Positions 25,418 through 37,850 of a DNA stretch of 64,000 bases are shown here, piece after piece. Position 1 is the first letter of the stretch, and each line of letters starts with the position of its first letter. The notes beneath the pieces were generated by a model. The model did no database searches. It had not been told where the DNA came from and was given only the letters and a program-made list of their open reading frames with translations. Origin of the DNA: Epiperipatus broadwayi (taxonomy: Eukaryota; Onychophora; Udeonychophora; Euonychophora; Peripatidae); the NCBI GenBank assembly GCA_028023455.1, contig JAQFVV010000018.1:11428771-11492770 (forward strand), read 5' to 3'. The position numbers and the translations under genes are program-made.

Positions 25418-25870
25418 GCTAAAACAAGACATGTATTTAGACTAAACTAATCTAATATTATAAGTGACCAAAAAAAAAAAAAAAAATACTTAGAGAAAGT
25501 TAAAATAACTTAATATTATAATTAACCAAAGAAATAAACCCCACAATAAATTGACAAAAATAGATTCTAATTTATTGTGTATAAAGTAACATAGTTTGCT
25601 ATTAAAATATGGCAGTATCCACATGTTGAATAAATGTAAAAACAGCAGCTGAAAGAAAAATTGCAGAACCTAAAACAATCTAATATTATAACTAACCAAA
25701 TATATATATATCCACATTATCAGAATTGATTATTAAACATCAAATGAACCGTTTTTAATCTATATAAAAAAGTTCAAATTTATTCTGATACTGTAAAACA
25801 TTTTAGTTTTAAAATACAGAATAGAACAAACACATGATCTAGAGTTAACATAAAAAAGGCAGCTAAATGA
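25418..25870 (+). repeat. FB1 left array, last two units
   Basis: Array units at 25,563 and 25,772 continue after the inserted dimer. The last is the diverged subtype with TTTTTAATCTATATAAAA and AAACATTTTAGTTTTAAAAT. Its mirror lies at about 26,450-26,610. Confidence 0.75.
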
Positions 25871-25914
25871 AAAATTGCATAAACAAAACATATTAATTTT
25901 ATAATTACTAAAAA

Positions 25915-26300
25915 AGAAAGCTGCAGAGATTACACTTGATCACATGATAGAGTGATATCCTTATAGGCTCTGAAAATTTAAACTCATCTATATAGCTATC
26001 TATATACTTTTCTATCTAGTAACATCAAAGCTATTTTTTCCATCAACATATGAACATGAAAATACATATTTAGAAAAACAATATTTATAGAGGGCATAAC
26101 TAAAAAAATTTTAAATTTGGGAGAGTAATTTGATATTTTTTTAATATGTGTTTCTGTGTTCATTTGTTGATGGAAAAAATAACTTTGATGCTAATAGATA
26201 GAAAAGTATATAGATAGATATACAGATGGGTTTAAATTTCCAGAGCCCATAAAGATATTACTATATCATATGATCAAGTGTAAACCCTATTGCTTTGAGC
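25915..26300. repeat. Central palindrome of FB1
   Basis: The phrases TTGATCACATGATAGAGTGATATC, AACTCATCTATATAGCTATC and TTTTTTCCATCAACATATGAACA on the left recur as their reverse complements on the right (26,165-26,285). A spacer of about 30-40 bp near 26,110 lies between them. The right side continues into sequence shared with FB2 at 36,950-37,190. Confidence 0.8.
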
Positions 26301-26449
26301 CAATTATCATGTCACAAGGTCAAATGCTTTTTCTCATCTCCATTTTTTTCCTTAACTACACGTGAGAAAGGAGGCACACAACATTACTTGCTTTTTGGTA
26401 AGAAAAAATCCGATTTATTTTTTTATTAATTATAAAATATGCTTTCATT

Positions 26450-27511
26450 TATATAATTTGTCTTTTGACTGCTATTTTTACAATAACTCCAGCACATGTG
26501 CTTGTTCTGCTGCCTATTTTAAAATTGAAATGCTTTACAGTACCAAAATAATTTTAACTTTTTTATATAGATTAAAAATGGCCCAGTTGCTGTTTAATAA
26601 TCAACTCCGATAATGTGGATTTATGGGTTGTTTTTTTTTTGGTTAATTATAATATTAGATTATTTTAGTTCACCACATTTTTTGTTTTAGCTTATGCATT
26701 TTTTCTTTTGAGTGCCAATCTTACTTTTATTTAACATGTAGTTACCAAAATATTTTAATAATAAAACACATTAGTTTATATACAATAAATTTGAATTTTT
26801 TTATGTGAATTTGTTTGTTTTTTTTTTTTTGGTTAATTATAATATGCAATTATTTTAGCTTAAGCACATTTCTTGTTTTAGCTTATGCAATTTTTCTTTC
26901 AGCTGCCACTTTTAAATTAACACCAGCACATGAGTTTGTTCTGCACTGTATTTTAAAATTAAAATGCTTTACTGTACCAGAATTTGAACATTTTTTATAT
27001 AGAATAAAAACGAACCATTTGCTGCTCAATAATTATCTCTGAAAGTGTGGATTTATTTTGGGGGCAATTATAATATTAGATTAATTTAGCTTATGTAATT
27101 TTTCTTTTAGCTGCCATTCTTACATTTATTCAACATGTGGTTACTGCCATATTTTAATAGCAAAATGTGCTAGATTACACACAATAAATTGGAATCTATT
27201 TTTGCTGATTTATTGCTTTTTTTTGGGGGGGGGGGGGTTGATTAATTATAATATTAGATTATTTTAGCTTACATTGTATATTTGTTTTTTTATTTTTTGG
27301 GGTCAATTATAACATTACATTATTTTAGATTAAGCATATTTCTTGTTTTAACTTATGAAATTTTTCTTTGATATCTATTCTTATGTTATTCTAGATGTGG
27401 TTATCTCTATATTTTAATAGGAAAATGCCTTAGTTTACACACAATAAATTGGATCTATTTTGGTTGATTTATGGGGGGGGGGTAGTTATACTATTAGATT
27501 ATTTTAGCTTA
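26450..27511 (-). repeat. FB1 right array, first part
   Basis: The same units as the left array in reverse orientation. Complementary start phrases (CACAATAAATTGGAATC and variants) lie near 26,780, 27,180 and 27,440, with diverged-subtype units near 26,540 and 26,965. A poly-G tract of about 13 bp interrupts it at 27,226-27,237, and another lies at 27,473. Confidence 0.8.
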
Positions 27512-27798
27512 ACTGCTTCGGTATTTTGGGCATGCCATCCGCGCATCGTTATTATTCGTTGAAGTTTGGTTTTCTTTTCGAAATTACGGAAAAACTAAGA
27601 GGACTACACATGCGTGAATACCATAATTTTCTGTGTCTTTTTTCATACTTTCTGTAGATAGTCGCCATTTTTTTCTATGACAAAAAATAAAGTTTTTATT
27701 AATTTTTTCCTGAGGAAAGTCAATTATTTTTATTAATTTTGTCTCAGTTTTTTAGATTACATGGAAACAAAACGACACAAAGAAATTAATCGGCAGCT

Positions 27799-27891
27799 AT
27801 GGATTCAGAAACGGATTCTTTCAGCCTCGATGAATTTGAAATTCCTAACCCATTTGATTCCAATGACAGTATTACATACAGCGATCCATAG
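27799..27891 (+). pseudogene. N-terminal acidic piece of piggyBac copy C transposase
   Basis: A 30-codon open stretch, MDSETDSFSLDEFEIPNPF and on to a stop. Short acidic, Ser/Asp-rich N-termini are usual before the piggyBac transposase domain. It is followed by an open but frameshifted region and then by domain pieces at 28.1-28.4 kb. No other start is plausible nearby. Confidence 0.4.
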
Positions 27892-28129
27892 GAATACTTC
27901 ACATTATCATCCAAAGAAGAAGAAACAACCACTTTGTTCCGGACAATAGCAGTAAAGCAGGCCCATCAACTAGTGCTTCTAATATGCCTTTGAATGTTAC
28001 TACAGAACAGGTTTGAAGTTTTCGACTATGGGTGATTACTCTATCTTAGATTTCTTTTATATGTTATGTGTGTAAAAATTATTGAAGAAACAAATAAATA
28101 CGCCACTAAGGAGAAATGTATGTGTGATT

Positions 28130-28420
28130 GGAAAAATGGGACAGAATGGGAATTGTCTGCCTTTTTGGGATGACATTGGAAATTTCATGTAAGGTCTATT
28201 CCAATTGAAGGACATTTGGAGTAATGATTCTACTATTAGAATCCCATATTTTGCCAATATAATAAAAAAATTCCGAACAAAAAAGTGCAAAATTTGACCA
28301 TATTTATAAAAATCGACCTACTATAGAAAAATGCAATGTTAATTTCAAAGATGCATACCAGATGCACAGAGAGACTGCAGTTTTTATTGATTTCCATTTT
28401 ACAAACTTAGTTATTATTTT
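28130..28420 (+). pseudogene. piggyBac transposase domain fragment (copy C)
   Basis: Read in two frames: LKDIWSNDSTIRIPYFANI fits the family block Y-W-S-x-D-x-x-x-x-x-P-x-I, and DHIYKNRPTIEKCNVNF then AYQMHRE fits L-Y-K-I-R-P-x-I-E-x-L-N-x-N-F and the segment before the first catalytic Asp. A frame change between the two blocks and the stops that follow make it a pseudogene. Confidence 0.65.
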
Positions 28421-29300
28421 TGTTTTACTTAGTTTTTATTGTTTTTGTTTTACTGATTACTTTTGCCAATTGGTAATACAAGATCTGGAATGATTTATCT
28501 TTTATTAATAATAACATTGAATAATATGGAATATTTAATATTTTGTATATTTATATTAGATAATGTGAACAAGTATGCTTCTCTGGAAGACATCCTGAAA
28601 GAGGTAGAATATAAACATTTTTTAATATATAAATATGTGCCTTTAGAACCTTTTTAGTAATCTTTGACTTCTCATATAAGTTGTTTTCTGTATCGGCAAT
28701 GATTATTCAGTATGATGATGTTATGAACAAGATTGGTTTATCCAAAATCTAAAATCTAAATAATTTATAGAGATAAGTAATAATATCTACACTTGTTTTA
28801 TTATTTTTACATTCTGATAGAATTCTAATTTTTTTTTATCTTTTATTAGGAAGAACATTTTTTCTTCCAGATGCCTTGAACATTTTCAACTGTGGCATGC
28901 AAGAAAAAAATTAAGAATTCTTATCTTCCTATTATTGCAAATTCTGAAGTTATGGATTACTCAGGTAAGACATATATATGTTTTTAAAGATAATTTTGTG
29001 AGGAATACAAAGCAATTATCACTGAAGATGTAATTTGAGTTTTACTTAATGATAAATTCCAAATTATGAACAAACAATAAAATAATTATTTTGGATGTGA
29101 AAATTTCTTTTTTTCCTTACTTTTTATATAGTTATCACTATTTATCTTATACTTATTGTTTTCCTTAGTTTTTCTAGTTTCTATCAATGTAAAATTTTTT
29201 GCTCTAACATTATTAAAACAGAAGTTATTGTGAAAATTGTGTCTCGGGTCAGTTTTTTAAAAATTCAATATGGCGCATGACACTAAACTATCTAAGCTGT

Positions 29301-30260
29301 GTACTTGGGTTGTTTTTTTTTGTTTTGGTCAATTATAATATTAGATTATTTTAGTTTAGGCACAATTCACGTTTTAGCTTATACAATTTTTCTTTTGTCT
29401 GCCATTCTTATGTTTATTCAATACATGGTTACCACCATATTTTAATAGCAAAATGCATTAGTTTATGCACAATAAATTGGAATCTTTTTATGTGAATTTA
29501 TTGCTCTTTTTTTTTTTTTGGTTAATTATATAATATTAGATTATTTTAGTTTAAGAACATTTCTTGTTTTACCTTGCACATTTTTTTTTTCGAATAACAT
29601 TTTTACATAAACCCCAAAACCTGTTCTTGTTCTGCCCCATATTATAAAATTAAAAAGCTTTACTGTACCAGAATAAATTTTTATATAGATTAAAAACAGT
29701 CCATTTATTGCTCAATTATATTAGATTATTTTAGTTTAGACACATTTCTTCTTTTAGTTTATGCAATTTTTCTTTCTGTTGCTGTTCTTATGCTTATTCA
29801 ATATGTGGTTACTACAATATTTTAAAAATAAAATGTGTTAGTTTACACATAATAAATTGAAATCTTTTTATGTGGATTTTTGTTTGGTTAATTTATAATA
29901 TTAAATTATTTTAGCTTAAGCACATTTGTTGTTTTAGTTTATGCAATTTTTCTTTCCATTGCCATTCCTATGTTACCCAAGGACATGGTTACAGCTATAT
30001 TTTAAAAATAAAATGTGTTGGTTTACACACAATAAATAGTAATCTAAAAAGATTGTTTATTGATTAATTAGAATAGTATATTATTTTAGCTTAAGCAGAT
30101 TTCTTCTTGCTTTAGTTTATGCATTTTTTCTTTCAGCTGCCATTATGTTTAGCCAAACACATAGTTCCGATATATTTTAAAAGTAAAATGCATTAGTTTA
30201 TACACAATAAATTGGAATATTTTTACATGGATTAATTAGTTTCTTATAATATTCGACTAT
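29301..30260 (-). repeat. FB1 right array, second part
   Basis: Reverse-orientation units with start phrases near 29,464, 29,668 (diverged), 29,845, 30,025 and 30,206. Together with 26,450-27,511 this gives about ten units, close to the number on the left. Spacing is about 180-200 bp. Confidence 0.8.
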
Positions 30261-30309
30261 TTTATATAAGATTATTTTAAAAGTATAATAACTATTGTTA
30301 GTTAGTTAG

Positions 30310-30796
30310 AGAGATTGTGGTCACATGATCCCTTTCATATTTGACTGCTGCAAGTAATTTGATCTTTTTTGATCACATGATTTGTTTTTTATTTTCAACC
30401 CTGTCATTTTCTAAATTTTCTAAACTCAGCCACTTTCTAAAATTTAATATACAGTATTCAATATTTTGATTTTCTAGGAGTATTTGATTTTTGCACAGTA
30501 ATTTAATCTTTTGGTCATGTGATTTTTGCTTATCATTTTTCAACTATGTCATTTTTAATTAATAGTATGTTTCATATTTTGAATTCTAGATATTTGATTT
30601 ATTTTTGATTGAACATAGTTCTATAAAATTATTCTAATTTTTGATGAAAATTGCAATTTTTTAAATAATTGTCAAAATAATTGGAACAATACCATTGATA
30701 AGCCTGATGTTATCTGGTTTTATTTAGTGCTTGGCTGTGTCAGTGGTGGGTTTGGGACTCCCCTTAAAAACCAAAATGGGAACACTCTAAACCAGT
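30310..30796 (-). repeat. Right outer arm of FB1
   Basis: Reverse complement of 22,350-22,870. It ends with CCAAAATGGGAACACTCTAAACCAGT, matching the left end inverted. Piggy-Bac copy B sequence resumes immediately after. Confidence 0.75.
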
Positions 30797-30960
30797 ATCT
30801 TTTGTTTTACTGTTTTGAATATATAATGTGTATATTTTTTCAGTTTTATTACATTCCTTGGAATATTACTTTTCTGATAACATACACCACTTGACTTTTG
30901 CATAATGCAAAGTGAAATTATTATAAAAATATGTAATACACCAGTTTCGAAAAATCCAAT

Positions 30961-32325
30961 ATAGTTGCTGCTAAAGAAAACAATTAAAACTGACCGTTAA
31001 TGAATGTAATCTTTTAATATCTCATATGCAATTTCAGTATATTAATATCATTAACTAAACGTTCTTTTCTGATCCCTCTCTTTGTTTTTTGTTTTTTTAA
31101 ATTAGATTTAAAGTGGCTTTTATTTCAATTACAAAATTTCCAAATTAAAATCTTAAAACAACAGTGTACTCAATTAACTCAAGATATCCTTGTATTTGTT
31201 TTTAAACAAAGTCTTCAATTAATTTATACACTGGGTATATGAGAGTATGTGTACATATAGTAGCCTGAAATTTGATAAAGTTTTATTTTTTGGTTTATAG
31301 AGATCTCAGAGACTAAATCAATTTGCATATACAATACACTATAGCTTTGCTAGGACAAAAATGTGATTCACCACTTTTCACCTACTAATCAACTTAAATG
31401 TTTTTGAAGTAGAGCAAAAAGACTGCACAATGCAGGCTCTGTTTTTAGAACAAATCATTTGTTTTATTTAACAACTAAAAGGTTTAGCTAAAAAGAAAAT
31501 CAAATACTGTAAAGTAACTAATAAAGTGCCCCTGTTTTTTTCCCCCACTCACTGAAAAGATTCTTCATTCAAGCATTAGTAAGAACTTCAAGGGTGGTTT
31601 TCCATTAGATTCTAGTTCTATTTCGATTCTGAAAGTTATTCCCTCCCCCATCATTTAAATAAAACAAAATAAAAGAATTCTAACTGAATTGTTATTTCAG
31701 AACAAAGCAAACTTACACTGAACTATCAACTAATAATGTTACAAAAAAGGGTGGGAATAAAATAGAAACTCATTAAATGAGGATTAACTCCATTGAGATT
31801 AAAGGTCACATGAGCAAAACATTTTGCATCTTATTAATGCTTGAAAAATCTAGGACATTCTAATGAATATAAGAATTAGTAAATAAGTCTCCAGGTTACA
31901 AAAAAAAAAAAAAAATCCAATTACAAGATTCCAAAAAGCTAGGAAGTGTTTTTTCCACGTTTTAATAAATATCATGAGTATAAAAGCACACAGACTTAAC
32001 ATAACAACAGGAATTAAACAACTATGCACACTATATATGACTGTGTATATATTGTCAGTTTTCATATACAGTATAGTATATCATTTTAAGATGGATGTCT
32101 CAAAAGCTATTATCTATTTTGTGAAATAGATTTATAAACTTTGTCTAATTTTTTTATTTTTCAGATCACAGAAACTATAGTAGATGTGCAGAAAAATATT
32201 GATGGTAATATATAAAATCAAAGAACATAGAGTACTAAAATTACAAAAAGTTTTAATATAATTTTAATACAAATAATTCTAATGTCAAAGAATGCATGAA
32301 TTATTCAATAATAAGAATTGGTACT
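30961..32325. other. Non-coding AT-rich DNA
   Basis: No gene or repeat recognised. The ORF at 31,850-32,065 (minus) has no domain. Confidence 0.4.
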
Positions 32326-33184
32326 GTGGTATTAGAGCTGCGACATGAAGAATTATAATCGTTTAATCATTAAATTAATTAGGTTATTAAATCAAAAACA
32401 TATTTTAAAATCTACATTTAAAAAAACAATTTAACAAAAAAAAATACGAAAAGCATTAATGTGAAGAATAGTTAAAATGTATGTTTAAATCAAATAGAGT
32501 GTGTGTTTGCACGTGCATATTTTGCATAATCTATTTTAATACATTGTACAGGCTTACACCAGCATTTATATATGTAATATATGCGGGATTCGAACTCAGA
32601 CTTTCCCACGACCTAAAACTCTCAGTGCCATCTTATATTGCTGACTCACCTGATCACACACATGTTGAAAAAATAAATAATCACCAATATATGTATTTCT
32701 TGCTAAACCAGCACTCATCAGTTGGTTCAGATTACCATCTCCACACATATATACAGTACTCAGCTTTATATTAAGATAACCAATCTTCATACTTTAATGA
32801 GTGCTGGTTTAACACGTATATTGGTGATTATTTATCTTTTCAACATGTGTGTGATCAGATGAGTCAGCAATATAAGATGGCACTGAGAGTTGTAGGTCGT
32901 GTAAAAGTCTGAGTTCGAATCCCGCATATATTACATATATAAATGCAGGTGTAAGCCTGTACAATGTATTAAAATAGATTATGCAAAAATATGCATGTGC
33001 AAACACACTCAATTTAATTTAAACACGCATTTTAACTATTCTTCACATTAATGCTTTTCGTATTTTTTTTTTTGTTAAATTGTTGTTGTTTTTTTAATGT
33101 AGATTTTAAAATATGTTTTTGATTTAATAACCTAATTAATTTAATGATTAAACGATTATAATTCTTCATGTCTCTAATACCACA
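32326..33184. repeat. Hairpin with arms of about 390 bp and tRNA-like promoter boxes
   Basis: The left arm 32,326-32,718 and right arm 32,798-33,184 are reverse complements with few differences, separated by a 79-nt loop. Each arm holds GAGTTCGAATCCCGC, which fits a tRNA B box (left arm on the minus strand, right arm on the plus strand). Thus it looks like two tRNA-like SINE copies diverging from the centre, or a small foldback element. The A-box candidate is weak. Transcribed, it would form a long double-stranded RNA. Confidence 0.8.
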
Positions 33185-34987
33185 TTTGCACATAATATGA
33201 AATGAGATCTGGATGCCCAAGGAGATAACGAGTATAAAAAATTATTCATAATAAGCAAGAAACAATAAGTGGCAAAGAAATGATAAAATTTAAAGATAGT
33301 CTAGATATTTTATTTAGTAATGAAGCAATCTTTCAATACCCTTGACAAAATCAACCAACATAATCTTTCCATAATTATCAGTTGAAATGGATCTATTAAA
33401 GCTTAATTTCTGAATTATTGTTTTAAAAAAAAAATCTAAAATTTAAGGCATTGGATTGTTTACAAAAAATAAATCTATAAGCATCATTAATGCATTGACA
33501 AAATTAGTTAATACAGCAAACTACAAATAACATTTACAAATTACATATGAAATACCTCAATATATTGCGATCAGTAAAATGATACTACTTATGCAAAGAA
33601 AATAATTATTTATTGCATTATTGTTTTTATTTCAATCTTGTTCTAAGATTTGATGAATTTTTCCAGACTATAAATATGAAGGTTTACTTATTATTTTTAA
33701 ATCTAAAACACACTATTTTATAATTAACATTCAAAAAGTTAAAAAGACTGCAGTAAATCCACAAGGAATAATTTTTGAAATATGAAACAGAAAAATATAG
33801 AAATCATTAAAATAAATTTAACATATTGTGCCTAATTTTTATTTTAACTTACTATATTTAAAAGTACAACTGATCTACCTTAAGAAACAATATTACAAAT
33901 TAGTAAGTGATTTATCCAAATAAAGGGACTTTATAATTAATCATGCTTTAAAATATTTTTAAAATTTATGAATTTTCAATTAAAAAATAAAAACCCTCAA
34001 GCCTTCAAATTGTGGAATTAAATTCTTGAGAGGTTTGACTGAAATTAGTTTTGCATCTTAATAGATTATACATTTTAAGAATAATAGTATGCAGAATTTT
34101 GTAGTTGGAGTTTTAAAAAAAAAATCACATTTAATTTTTTCACAATTAACATGGTAAAACTATCTGCAATGAAAGGCAAGGAAATAATAGATATGTTATT
34201 TAGTGACAAAGCCAATTTTTTCACACCCATGATAAAATTCAGTCAACATAAATGTCAGATCTAGTCAGACCAATTACATTTAGTGAATGCCAAAGATATG
34301 CAATGAAAGTGAAAATGTGGCTCTCAAAAGTTTTGGAGTTTTTTGGTTTTTTTTTTACACAAATCATTGGTTTTTAAAATAGTGACAACTATGTTTTTCA
34401 ATACTGCTTTAATTTATTCACAGAAATAAAAAAACTAAACAAAGAAATTGAAAATTTTCAAATCCAGATTAGATTTTGTTTTTAGATAGATGAAAAAATT
34501 CTCAGATAAATTTAAGATTTGTTCAGAAGGCATTTTTAGCAAGATAGATTTGTGAGTATCTTGATCATACAGACAAAACACAAGTGATATATGAACAAGA
34601 TTTAACTCAGATGAAGATTACTAATTGTTTGGAAAAAAAAAAAAGTTACACATAATATATATTATACATTTAATTATTAAAATTCAAGTGTATTATCAAT
34701 TGTTTGGGAAATCATGACATTTTAGCACAAGAGGTTTATTTGGTTAATCAAATTGTTTTTTCTTCACTTTTTTTTTAGCAGGGAATCAATACAGAATGGC
34801 AATTAATTATTTATTTCTATTACAGAGAAAACAACAACATAAAATTATAAAAATTTGCAATTAATATACAAATTATTTACCTAGAAAGGCAAGTCCTTCA
34901 CACCCACCTTACATACATCTCAAAACTTTTATCCATTGCTTTAACCCTCAGACATCTTAAATATCATTGATTATTTGAAATCAATTT
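33185..34987. other. Non-coding AT-rich DNA
   Basis: No coding exon, RNA gene or repeat family seen. Confidence 0.4.
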
Positions 34988-35794
34988 AGAGTGTTCTCTC
35001 TGCCAAGCAATAAATGACATTCGTTACAAAATACAATTTATATCCATAATTAAAAAATTAAAGTGCAAATTTTGTACAACTATGTTTGATCAAATCATGT
35101 GACTAAAATATACAAAATATAAAAAATGGGAGGAACGAATAAATTTCGAAATACTAAAAGCTTATTAATTTCTAAAAATACAAATTTAAAATACTTAAAG
35201 AGAAAAAGGAAATGAAAAAATAATTAAAAAAAAGAAAAGACATTAAAAAAGTAAATAAACCACATGTTGAATAAATGTAAAATTGATCAAACCAACCTTA
35301 TAATTTTGAAATATAAAAAGCTTATAACTTCTAAAATACAAATTTTATTACAATATAGGCCCATAACCAGATGTTGAATAACTTAAATATTGAATAAATG
35401 TCAAAATAACCACTAAAGCATATTAATTCTACAATTATTAATAAATCACATTTTATCTTAACATTAGCCAAAAAAAATAATTGTCTAAAGTAAAGAATAT
35501 TAATTTTACAATTAATAAAAAATTAATAAATCAGATTTTTTTCTTATCAAAGAGAATACTATTGTGTGCTTTATTTCTCATGTTGTTACAAAGAAAAAGA
35601 TGAAGATGAGAAAAAGTTAGCATTGTTCATATGTGATCACATGATTTGAAAAATATCTATAAAAGACAAATTTTGATCTAAAATCTTAGAAGAAAAAGTA
35701 ACTTCACTTGAGTAGCCAAATTTCTTCTTAGTAACTTTTTGTAAAAGACATTTTGTATGGGTAATTTAATCTCACAACAGCCTGAAATATTATT

Positions 35795-36715
35795 ATGGCT
35801 TCAAAATCATTTTATTTTGATATCATTGCTAGTAAGAACCAATACGTTAACTTTTTAAAGCAATACGATCTCAATAATGACACGAAAAAGTCATGTACAA
35901 AGTGCGGCGACATTATGGTCAAAAAGTGAATGAAGAACTGCAAATGTAAATGGGTTTCCACTACGTGCTGTTGTGGGTGCCAGACTACCAGCTCTATTTG
36001 TGCAGGCAATCCATTTTTTTACTACACAGATGCAATTGGCTGCATTTCAAGACAGTTAATCTTATGTAAAATACTGAAACCTTTTTCTTCATAATGGATT
36101 TTCTAGTCAAAACAATGGTCTAGAAAATCTTTGGCAACTGTGGTAGATTGGTTTAATTTTTGTAAGGAAGTCAGTTCTCAGGTAGATGAGGGAACAGTTG
36201 ACAGGAACGGAACAAGAACCTATTCAAATTGATGGAGTCAGGTTTGCTGACCAATGAAAGATTAACAGAAGAGGACTGCTCAGTGACAATCATCTGTCTA
36301 CAAGTATTGATGCCACAGTAACTCCAATTAATAAAAAGACAGACCTTAGGCTTTTGGTTAAAAAGGGCCATGACTGTCATTACTTTTCAGTGCCAAGTAG
36401 AAATATAGAACTACATTAATTCCTATTGAGAGAATGCATGGCAGGCTCTGTCATCCATTCAGATAAGTGGCTAGTCTATATAGATCTCAATAGTAAAGAG
36501 TTTAAACATTTCACCATCGGCCACCAGCTAAACTACATAAATCCAGTGATGCGTACTCATATGCAGACTATTAAGAGATCATCGCTTGAAGCAAAAGTTA
36601 AAGTATTAAAAAAGATGAGAGGCACATCGCTAGATCTACTTCAATCCCATTTGGATTATATTTGCTGGTGGATGGATAAAAAGAATCTAGAGGAAAGATT
36701 TATTCATTAAATTTC
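35795..36715 (+). pseudogene. Merlin (IS1016 / ISXO2-like) transposase, broken
   Basis: The reading starts at ATG 35,795 (MASKSFYFDI), placing CTKCGDIM about 34 residues in, then stops at 35,927. It continues in shifted frames with NCKCKWVSTTCC and TSSICAG, the zinc-ribbon plus S-I-R-x-GT-F-F block known from IS1595/Merlin proteins, and VVDWFNFCKEV, the usual start of the DDE domain. The last part is open (36,426-36,710): MAGSVIHSDKWLVY has the catalytic second Asp (IHSDxW), followed by HQLNYINPV, THMQTIKRSSLEAK (the E/N motif region) and LDYICWWMD. Total length of about 300 codons fits the family. Frameshifts and stops in 35,927-36,425 make this copy non-functional. Its place between the inverted arms of FB2 suggests it mobilised that family. 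Confidence 0.8.
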
Positions 36716-37199
36716 TCCAAGATGCTAATGCTATCTACTGGTGTTAAAAACCTTTTATATTTGAAATAAACAATTTTTTATTTAAATACTTATGTTACTA
36801 TTCTTTTTACTTTCTAGTGTATATATTTTGATGTGGCGGCTGCTATATGGACCTACTCCAGCACTCATCTCCTTGAGTAATTAAAACTACTTGCATATAT
36901 AGTATTTTAAATTAATAAAATCTGTAAATATTTTTTTAAACATGTTTCGGTGTTCAGATGTTGAAGATAAAAGTAACTTGGATGTTAATAGACAGAAAAT
37001 AATTTAAATAGATATATAGATTTGCATCAATTTCAAAAGCCCATAAGGCCCTCACATGATCAAGTGTCCATGTCAGGAGATCAAATGTGAACAACGCTTA
37101 TTTTTTATTTCCATTTTTTTTTCTAACTACATGTACTAAATGAAACATGCAACATTGTAGTTTCTTTCTGATAAGAAAAAATCCAATTAATTGTACAAT

Positions 37200-37850
37200 T
37201 AATATGCTTTATTTCAGCCAATTTCTCTTTCAGCTGCGGTATTTTAGAAGTTATAAGTTTTTAATATTATTTCAACATTTGTTTATAGTTATATATCATA
37301 ATAAAATTGTATGTTAGAAGTTATAAGCTTTTAATAATTCGAAATTATAAACTTGCTTTGATCAATTTTACATTATTTCAACATGTGGATATAGGCATAT
37401 ACTGTAATAAAATTCATATTATAATAAAATTCATATTTTAAAAGTTATAAGCTTTTAGTTTGATCAATTTTACATTATTACAACATGTGGCTAAAGGCAT
37501 ATATTGTAATAAAATTAGTATTTTAGAAGTTATAAGCTTTTAGTATTTAGGAATTATAAGTTTGGTTAGATCAAACTTCGGCATTTTTTTGGACGATATT
37601 CTGTATTGTCAAAAACATCCTTCCCCTTCCCTGCATACTTTGGCACTTCGTGCCATCATTATAATAAAATTCATATTTTAGAAATTATAAGCTTTTAGTA
37701 TTTCAAAATTATAAGCTTGATTTGATTAATTTTACATTATTTCAGCATGTGGCTGGTTATAAGCATATGTTGTAATAAAATTTGTATTTTAGAAGTAATA
37801 GGCTTTTAGTATTTCCAAATTATAAGCTTGGTTTGATCGGACCGATTTAG
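37200..37850 (-). repeat. FB2 right-arm tandem units
   Basis: About five units of the ATAAGCTTTTAGTATTT / TTGATCAATTTTACATTAT type, near 37,310, 37,430, 37,510, 37,675 and 37,790. An unrelated GC-richer patch interrupts the array at 37,571-37,660 (contains CATCCTTCCCCTTCCCTGC). Confidence 0.7.

Larger units (their letters stand above)
27512..29300 (+). mobile_element. piggyBac-like transposon, copy C, inserted in FB1
   Basis: It replaces part of an FB1 array unit. The left edge is TTAA (27,511-27,515 region, before CTGCTTCGG), the known piggyBac target; the right edge near 29,298 is CTAA, and the homologous point in copy D (42,810) is TTAA. The inside encodes broken piggyBac transposase pieces. 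The last 435 bp (28,850-29,285) align to copy D at 42,360-42,800, including the phrase TTCAATATGGCGC near the end. Terminal inverted repeats are not convincing by eye. Confidence 0.65.
22350..30796. mobile_element. 8.4-kb foldback (long inverted repeat) transposon, FB1
   Basis: A giant imperfect palindrome. The outer arms (22,350-22,870 and 30,310-30,796) are reverse complements: the left starts ACTGTTTTACAGTGTGCTCC, and the right, read inward, starts ACTGGTTTAGAGTGTTCC. Further shared blocks include GGGAGTCCCAAACC and AGCACTAAATAAA. The middle of each arm is an array of units of about 190 bp. The centre (25,915-26,300) folds on itself around 26,110. Two later insertions lie inside, at 24,671-25,417 and about 27,512-29,300. 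No transposase of its own remains. Its central sequence matches DNA beside the Merlin transposase of FB2 (36,950-37,190), so it is probably a non-autonomous relative. It is inserted in piggyBac copy B; I could not fix an exact target duplication. Confidence 0.8.
20130..30960 (+). mobile_element. piggyBac-like transposon remnant, copy B, split by two insertions
   Basis: The surviving parts are 20,130-20,180, 21,275-22,349 and 30,797-30,960. The left part ends in sequence like the KIRPI codons of copy A. After the mariner-like insertion it resumes with DFRAVYQMDRE and YDHSKPIK, which matches the piggyBac order N-F-x-x-Y-x-P-x-E then KPIKWGFK. The 3' portion aligns to copy A until the foldback element interrupts at 22,350, and continues beyond it at about 30,800 (TTTTTTCAGTTTTATTACATTCC). 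Its left end is not defined. Several stops show it is dead. Confidence 0.7.

Noticed and set aside
22951-30260. Regularly spaced repeats as a possible CRISPR array
   Set aside because: Units are about 190 bp, diverged, without unique spacers, occur in mirror orientation and lie in eukaryotic DNA.
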